A stretch of DNA of 6,263 bases from Candidatus Omnitrophota bacterium. GTDB taxonomy: Bacteria > Omnitrophota > Koll11 > Tantalellales > Tantalellaceae. Location: the NCBI GenBank assembly GCA_015231715.1, contig JADGBB010000061.1, positions 1-6,263 of the forward strand, written 5' to 3'. The notes under the pieces are model-generated. The model saw only the letters and a program-made list of their open reading frames with translations, did not search any database and was not told where the DNA came from. Shown here in pieces: positions 1 to 3,545 of the stretch (position 1 is its first letter; each line of letters opens with the position of its first letter). The position numbers and the translations under genes were made by a program.

Positions 1-1
1 T

Positions 2-295
2 ATTACAAGAGATGGCGCTGCTCCCCATTCTATAAGCTCAACAGCTCTTCAGGTTTCAAGACATACAGGCATTATATTGATCTCTGCATTGCCCTTTATT
101 ATGGGCATATTGCTCTTTATCTCATACAGGGTAGCTCATATGATACTAGGCCCTATCGACAGGATCAGTAAAGAAGTACAGGATAAACATCAAGGCATAA
201 AAAAAGACCATATAAAGCTCCGAAGCGATGATAAATTACATAACCTGGTAAAAAAAATAAACAGCATTTTCGACAAAGCCGACAAGCACTTATAA
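2..295 (+). CDS. HAMP-linker membrane protein, 5'-truncated by the window edge
   Basis: The frame is open from the window edge to a TAA at 293-295, giving 97 visible residues; the true start lies upstream. Visible residues 1-25 are polar and would be the end of an extracytoplasmic part. About residues 24-43 form one hydrophobic membrane span (GIILISALPFIMGILLFISY). It is followed by RVAHMILGPIDRI, which has the proline expected at the start of a HAMP linker. The closing segment RSDDKLHNLVKKINSIFDKA matches the second HAMP helix pattern, where a D-E/D-L motif is followed by heptad hydrophobics. HAMP domains relay signals from a membrane sensor to a cytoplasmic output domain, but here the protein ends with no output domain. 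Short proteins that stop after a HAMP-like linker do occur, so this may be natural and could act by partnering another protein. A TTG at 77 could be read as a start, but it would cut into the membrane span and the frame is open upstream of it. Confidence 0.7.
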   Translation: MTRDGAAPHSISSTALQVSRHTGIILISALPFIMGILLFISYRVAHMILGPIDRISKEVQDKHQGIKKDHIKLRSDDKLHNLVKKINSIFDKADKHL

Positions 296-335
296 TCCCA
301 AGACAATACCGAATTACATTTGCAATGGAAATCTC

Positions 336-364
336 TTGACTGATAGGTACGCTTGAAATACAAT
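336..364 (+). promoter_or_regulatory. sigma-70-type promoter of tRNA-Leu
   Basis: A -35 box TTGACT (336-341) is separated by exactly 17 bases from a -10 box TACAAT (359-364). Transcription would start near 371, giving a leader of about eight bases before the mature tRNA at 379. Box quality, spacing and position agree, so this is probably the tRNA's own promoter, independent of the upstream membrane-protein gene. Confidence 0.8.
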
Positions 365-378
365 AATTCAAGTTTTAC

Positions 379-464
379 GCGCGAGTGGCGGAATGGCAGA
401 CGCACTAGCTTGAGGGGCTAGCGGGAGCAATCCCGTGGGAGTTCAAATCTCCCCTCGCGCACCA
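379..464 (+). tRNA. tRNA-Leu (anticodon GAG), CCA encoded
   Basis: The complete class II cloverleaf can be read by eye. The acceptor stem is GCGCGAG (379-385) with CTCGCGC (454-460), discriminator A461, and an encoded CCA at 462-464. The D stem is GCG/CGC (388-390/401-403), with GG in the loop. The anticodon stem is CTAGC/GCTAG (405-409/417-421), with loop TTGAGGG and anticodon GAG at 412-414, which reads CUC and CUU leucine codons. A long variable arm CGGGA-GCAA-TCCCG (422-435) marks it as a leucine-type tRNA. The T stem is GGGAG/CTCCC (437-441/449-453), with loop TTCAAAT. All stems are fully paired, so the gene looks functional. Its last six bases (459-464) are also part of the left arm of a long inverted repeat that continues downstream, which is unusual for a tRNA 3' end. 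Confidence 0.97.
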
Positions 465-526
465 AAAATTAAAGGGGGACTGTCCCAAGCAAAGCGCGTG
501 GACTGTCCCCCTTTAATTTTTGGTGC
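459..526. repeat. REP-like long palindrome overlapping the tRNA 3' end
   Basis: A perfect 22-bp inverted repeat has arms at 459-480 and 505-526. After one T/T mismatch (481/504) it continues for four more pairs (482-485 with 500-503), leaving a 14-base loop at 486-499. Each arm contains the smaller palindrome-like motif GGACTGTCC, so the element shows palindromy at two scales. G-rich to C-rich palindromes of this sort are typical of REP or miniature transposable elements, which are often moved by RAYT/IS200-like transposases; that link is inference, since no transposase is in the window. The left arm begins inside the acceptor strand of the tRNA, so the right arm recreates the complement of GCACCA. 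In RNA the hairpin could also lie just downstream of the CCA end in the precursor. Confidence 0.85.
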
Positions 527-554
527 CTGCAATCTAGCTTCGCTAGATTGCAGG
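526..554. repeat. 13-bp perfect hairpin with TTC loop
   Basis: CCTGCAATCTAGC (526-538) pairs perfectly with 542-554 across the three-base loop TTC. It directly abuts the REP-like palindrome, sharing base 526. There is no T-run after it, so it is not a standard intrinsic terminator. A 10-bp palindrome, GTGGATCCAC (554-563), follows immediately. The arrangement suggests a small nested palindromic insertion rather than a gene. Confidence 0.8.
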
Positions 555-570
555 TGGATCCACTCGTTTC

Positions 571-601
571 AAAAACAGGAAAATAAATTTTCCTGTTTTT
601 T
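571..601. terminator. probable bidirectional intrinsic terminator
   Basis: AAAAACAGGAAAA (571-583) pairs with 588-600 across a TAAA loop. The plus strand ends in six T (596-601) and the minus strand in five T, from the A-run at 571-575. The core CAGGAAAA/TTTTCCTG is A+T-rich, so stability is moderate. It lies about 107 bases after the tRNA and about 68 bases beyond the stop codon of the minus-strand small gene, so it could end transcription from both sides. An outer 6-bp stem, GTGGAT (554-559) with ATCCAC (612-617), encloses it. Confidence 0.5.
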
Positions 602-616
602 CTCCTCCTGTATCCA

Positions 617-656
617 CGCGAGGGGAGGCTCCTCGCCTTCGGCTCGTCGTCTCCCC
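617..656. repeat. G+C-rich hairpin carrying an inverted copy of the tRNA-Leu 3' strand
   Basis: CGCGAGGGGAG (617-627) is the exact reverse complement of tRNA positions 449-459, the 3' strands of the T and acceptor stems. Within the element itself GGGGAG (622-627) pairs with CTCCCC (651-656), and inside that GCC-TTC-GGC (635-643) forms a small inner hairpin with the same TTC loop as the hairpin at 526-554. Base composition is clearly richer in G+C than the flanks. It contains no open frame worth calling and no complete tRNA. Confidence 0.6.
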
Positions 657-668
657 CGTCTTCGTTCT

Positions 669-897
669 CTACTCGGTGCTTCTAGTTATTCTGCTTTCCG
701 AATGAACGTAAAATGTCAATTTCGATAAAATACTGTCGTCAACTTCCAAATTGTTCAGGCTATCAATATTATTATCAGCTTTAAATAAGGCCTTGATAAT
801 TCAATGACTGAGGCCGAGGTATAATCAGGAACAGGAATTCCTTTTACGTCAAAAACATCCTTAAGCCCCACCAAGCAATCATTTGGCTAATATTCAT
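669..897 (-). pseudogene. small minus-strand gene with coding in three frames (decayed or frameshifted)
   Basis: An ATG at 895-897 (minus) has a strong Shine-Dalgarno GGAGG (904-908) six bases upstream. Its own frame stops after 17 codons. Coding character continues in the -1 frame from about 886 (NDCLVGLKDVFDVKGIPVPD, then YTSASVIELSRPYLK). It then moves to the -1 frame again from about 780 (ADNNIDSLNNLEVDDSILSK, then LTFYVHSESRITRSTE) up to a TAG at 669-671. The span is 229 bases; restoring one base at each break gives 231 bases, or 76 residues plus a stop. The first break can lie anywhere between 889 and 866, and the GGGG run at 866-869 is a likely site. The second lies in TTTAAAG (785-779). 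I do not recognise the protein family. It could be a decayed gene, the remnant of a longer one, or an intact gene with two homopolymer sequencing errors. Programmed -1 shifting at TTTAAAG is possible but less likely. The evidence is amino-acid plausibility and start signals, not homology. Confidence 0.5.
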
Positions 898-903
898 CGT
901 ATT

Positions 904-936
904 CCTCCATTTGTTAGTTAAGTCTATAGTATATCA
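904..936 (-). promoter_or_regulatory. extended -10 promoter and RBS of the small minus-strand gene
   Basis: On the minus strand TGATATACT (936-928) has the TG-N-TATACT form of an extended -10 box. A start near 921 would give a leader of about 24 bases before the ATG at 897. The GGAGG at 908-904 is a near-perfect ribosome binding site with a six-base spacer. I see no good -35 box at 16-18 bases, which is tolerable for an extended -10 promoter. Confidence 0.4.
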
Positions 937-975
937 AAACTTTCCCAAAGAAACCTTTGTTAATCCTTGAAAAAG

Positions 976-1003
976 TTGCATTTTATAAAAAATCTGTTAT
1001 CTT
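976..1003 (+). promoter_or_regulatory. weak candidate promoter of the secreted-protein gene
   Basis: TTGCAT (976-981) and TATCTT (998-1003), spaced by 16 bases, are the best pair I find upstream of the gene at 1030. Transcription would start near 1010, inside the palindrome at 1006-1019, giving a 20-base leader. The boxes are imperfect and the region is A+T-rich, so chance matches are easy. Confidence 0.25.
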
Positions 1004-1005
1004 TG

Positions 1006-1019
1006 TTACATATATGTAA
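1006..1019. promoter_or_regulatory. 14-bp perfect palindrome, possible operator
   Basis: TTACATATATGTAA is a perfect palindrome ending two bases into the AAAGGA ribosome binding site. Together with the weak promoter at 976-1003 it would cover the transcription start, a common place for a repressor site. A palindrome this short in A+T-rich DNA can arise by chance, and I cannot name a regulator. Confidence 0.3.
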
Positions 1020-1023
1020 AGGA
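1018..1023 (+). promoter_or_regulatory. ribosome binding site deciding the start at 1030
   Basis: AAAGGA ends six bases before the ATG at 1030. The frame is open back to a TTG at 967, but that start has no purine-rich site at a useful distance. It would also put 21 extra residues ahead of a textbook signal peptide. The ATG at 1030 is therefore preferred. Confidence 0.75.
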
Positions 1024-1029
1024 TTATAT

Positions 1030-3483
1030 ATGAAAATAATTAATACCATTGCTAGCAGAAAAGTCTTTCTCATAAAGTTATTTTCGGTTCTTTTATCGTT
1101 AATGTTCTTTATCTCAAATTGTCCTGCACAAGCAATACCTAATAGGTCGTTGTTTTCAAATGATACTTTAGCCGCACAAGGCTTATCTTTTAAAAATTCA
1201 CATGCTGTTTTTGAGCTCAGGTTAATATTTAGCATGGCATTTAAAGGACTAAATTCTACAGAAGGTGACAAAAACTGGAAATACCGCTTCCCTCTTCATA
1301 TAAACGGAATGCTCGCTGAAACATTACACGAATTTGGTGATGAACAATTACTTGAAGTTACCAGAATACCGATACGCGAGAATACAGGCCATACTATCAT
1401 TCACATAAAAATAGCAGGCACATCAACAACTTATAAAATAACTTTTAAAGCTACTGCACTTGAAGAGACATTGAATGAGAATAATGTCTCCTGGGAAAAA
1501 TCTGAAATTTATCCCGAACTAATCGATCTATGGGAAGACTCAAGGATAGTCAGCTTATCAAAAGAAAAAAAATTCACTCGAAGTGACATGTTTATAAAAG
1601 AAGATTCTATAGCTGCCAGAAGTGCAACATTGCCGGTATATCAGTACCTCCCTTTTCCGACTATTCGTATAATAGAAAAATATTTAAAAAATATCGCCTA
1701 TACGGTCTTTGAACGTCTGATTGAAACAAAACCTCCAGGCTGCTGCCCTATTTTCGATAAAGGAGGAAAATATGAACTTCACCTAGCTCCTTTGGGATAT
1801 ATCCCACTAAGTTCTGTATCAGACGATTACGGATCCGGACTATCCAGCGAGATAAGAGATTTTGTCAGATATGCGATAAACGATTCTTTGCGATCTAACG
1901 GTGATATATTTTCTCACGGACATCTACACGCAAACAATATAATGGTCAAACTTGACGGCACAGGCAAAGTTATAGATGTAAAAATAATAGACTGGAAATA
2001 CGCGCATGAGTCACGTTTGTCGCCTGATCTTTTGGATTTTTTTGAAGGCCGACGAAATAACCTAATCGGAGCTAATCTTGACGGGCCTCGCCCAAATGAT
2101 TATGACATAGAAATGGGAAGAGCAGACCCAGTACTAGCCACAAGCACTGAAGGCCTTAATTTTGAAGAGGTTGATATGCATGATGCCAATATGCGCAATC
2201 TGAGCCTACACTGGTGTAATTTTAGAAAAGCTGACCTTTCAGGAGCTAAAATGTCTAACTCTTCCTATTTAGGATCAGATTTTACTGGCGCTAAGATGCG
2301 AAATATTGAACTAAATATACCTCCAGGTGATTATTATTTTGAATATAGAGAATTATTTAAGGGAGTTAAGTTTAGTAATGTCGATTTCACGGACTCGAAA
2401 TTTACAAATTTAATATTGACCGATATTGATCTTAATGGAGCAATTTTTAATAATACAATACTCGATAATGTCGCATTTAAAAACGCTAAATTAAAAAACA
2501 CGAATTTTATAAAATCTTCCATAACCAATATAGATGCTTTCACTCTGGCTGAATTAGATAACACGAAATTTGATCTTAAACATAGTCAACATTTCAAAGA
2601 TCTTAACTTTGAAGTTATCGACGAAAAAGACCACTGTCTTGTCACCAATAAGAGAAGAAAAGAACATCTTTCTTTCAGCTATACCAATAAAGAACATATT
2701 ATCTCAAAGGAAATAACTGATACATCAAAGAAAAATAACTTCTTGAGATCTTTCTCCAGAGCCCTCGAAGAAACCCCTTTGGAGATAAAAATAAACGTAA
2801 ACTTATTACCAGAAGATCCCGAACTCAAGAGAACAACCTTAAAAACATGGGCTTATATGATATTAACTCAAGATCTTATGAATTTTAAAAGTAATTATAT
2901 TTTTGAAAGGACAATAAACGGTAAAACATTTATAGCTAATGATATAACACCGATACTACTCGACGTAATCAAAGAAATCTCCCAGGAAACGCAAATAAAA
3001 ATACCTGACAACCTGGCAAATATCATAAACAATTATCATTCTGACTCTAAAAAATTGATCATATCCCTTATGCATGTAAATGAACTTAATAATATCAACA
3101 AAACAAATCCTGACCATTTTACAGAAAACACTTTTCCTATCGCTTTATCAGAAACCCTTAATATACAACAAACCCCTTTATGGGATTATGAATCAGCATT
3201 ATATTTAGGTTTATTCCAAGCAGCATTATACAAACTAAGTAAAGACTCAAAAGAAAACACGACAGAAGACAAACAATATATCCTAAAACGAGCAAGCGTT
3301 ATATACGAAAAACTTTTTCCGGACAAATTCCTTACTGAAGAAATCATAAGCGAAATAGCTCTAAACCCCACAAAAAGGCTAATATATGCAATCTCCCTAG
3401 CCCTTCCACCGGCAGGCTATCTGAACATAACCTCCATAAACGAATACAACACCCGCCTTGCCAAACTTGCAACATATGCATAA
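1030..3483 (+). CDS. secreted protein with degenerate kinase-type catalytic loop and pentapeptide repeats
   Basis: The protein is 817 residues from the ATG at 1030. Residues 1-35 form a signal peptide: basic start, hydrophobic core FLIKLFSVLLSLMFFI, then cleavage after AQA at 33-35. Residues 36-160 are an unrecognised, partly beta-rich region. Residues 296-303 read HGHLHANN, followed by DVKIIDW at 316-322. This matches the HGDLHxxN...IDW loop of aminoglycoside-phosphotransferase-like kinases in layout, with an 18-residue Asn-to-Asp interval. However, His298 replaces the catalytic Asp, and no clear ATP-binding N-lobe is visible. Two blocks of pentapeptide repeats follow, at 376-423 (for example KADLSGAKM) and 443-516 (KGVKF SNVDF TDSKF). 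They should form a right-handed quadrilateral beta-helix, split by an insertion at about 424-442. The last 300 residues look mainly helical and I do not recognise them. The gene stands alone and converges with a sensor kinase. A role as a binding or scaffold protein outside the inner membrane is inference. Confidence 0.9.
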   Translation: MKIINTIASRKVFLIKLFSVLLSLMFFISNCPAQAIPNRSLFSNDTLAAQGLSFKNSHAVFELRLIFSMAFKGLNSTEGDKNWKYRFPLHINGMLAETLHEFGDEQLLEVTRIPIRENTGHTIIHIKIAGTSTTYKITFKATALEETLNENNVSWEKSEIYPELIDLWEDSRIVSLSKEKKFTRSDMFIKEDSIAARSATLPVYQYLPFPTIRIIEKYLKNIAYTVFERLIETKPPGCCPIFDKGGKYELHLAPLGYIPLSSVSDDYGSGLSSEIRDFVRYAINDSLRSNGDIFSHGHLHANNIMVKLDGTGKVIDVKIIDWKYAHESRLSPDLLDFFEGRRNNLIGANLDGPRPNDYDIEMGRADPVLATSTEGLNFEEVDMHDANMRNLSLHWCNFRKADLSGAKMSNSSYLGSDFTGAKMRNIELNIPPGDYYFEYRELFKGVKFSNVDFTDSKFTNLILTDIDLNGAIFNNTILDNVAFKNAKLKNTNFIKSSITNIDAFTLAELDNTKFDLKHSQHFKDLNFEVIDEKDHCLVTNKRRKEHLSFSYTNKEHIISKEITDTSKKNNFLRSFSRALEETPLEIKINVNLLPEDPELKRTTLKTWAYMILTQDLMNFKSNYIFERTINGKTFIANDITPILLDVIKEISQETQIKIPDNLANIINNYHSDSKKLIISLMHVNELNNINKTNPDHFTENTFPIALSETLNIQQTPLWDYESALYLGLFQAALYKLSKDSKENTTEDKQYILKRASVIYEKLFPDKFLTEEIISEIALNPTKRLIYAISLALPPAGYLNITSINEYNTRLAKLATYA

Positions 3484-3484
3484 A

Positions 3485-3545
3485 AGGATGACGGCAAAGA
3501 GATTTCGGCTCACTTAGGATGACGGAGATAGATTTCGTCGCTTAT
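3485..3545. repeat. two degenerate direct repeats between convergent genes
   Basis: AGGATGACGG occurs at 3485-3494 and 3516-3525, each followed by AGATTTCG (3500-3507 and 3530-3537). This gives two copies of a unit of about 31 bases that fill the whole gap between the two stop codons. The reverse complement (CCGTCATCCT, then AGTGAGCCGAAATCTC) resembles a diverged form of the GTCATCCTGAGCGAAGCGAAGGATCT-like sequence I recall as dispersed in many bacterial genomes. I see no convincing intrinsic terminator here, only a weak GACGGA/TTCGTC pairing at 3521-3526/3534-3539. Confidence 0.6.

Noticed and set aside
165..405. Minus-strand open frames opposite the HAMP gene and the tRNA promoter
   Set aside because: They are shadow frames rich in Cys and Leu with no start signals, and they overlap the well-supported promoter and plus-strand coding.
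461..601. CRISPR array
   Set aside because: The repeats are inverted and unlike one another, with no regular direct repeat-spacer pattern and no cas genes.
616..700. Possible second (degenerate) tRNA on the minus strand, because of the match to the tRNA-Leu tail
   Set aside because: Only 11 bases match. There is no T loop (GTTCRA), anticodon arm or D arm.
435..728. 97-codon plus-strand open frame
   Set aside because: It starts inside the tRNA, crosses four hairpins, has no ribosome binding site and no protein-like composition.
669..897. Antitoxin or toxin of a small TA pair
   Set aside because: No partner gene is adjacent, and the peptide matches no TA family I can recognise.
967..1029. 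Upstream TTG start adding 21 residues to the secreted protein
   Set aside because: There is no Shine-Dalgarno site at a useful distance, and it would place extra residues before a standard signal peptide. The ATG at 1030 has AAAGGA six bases upstream.
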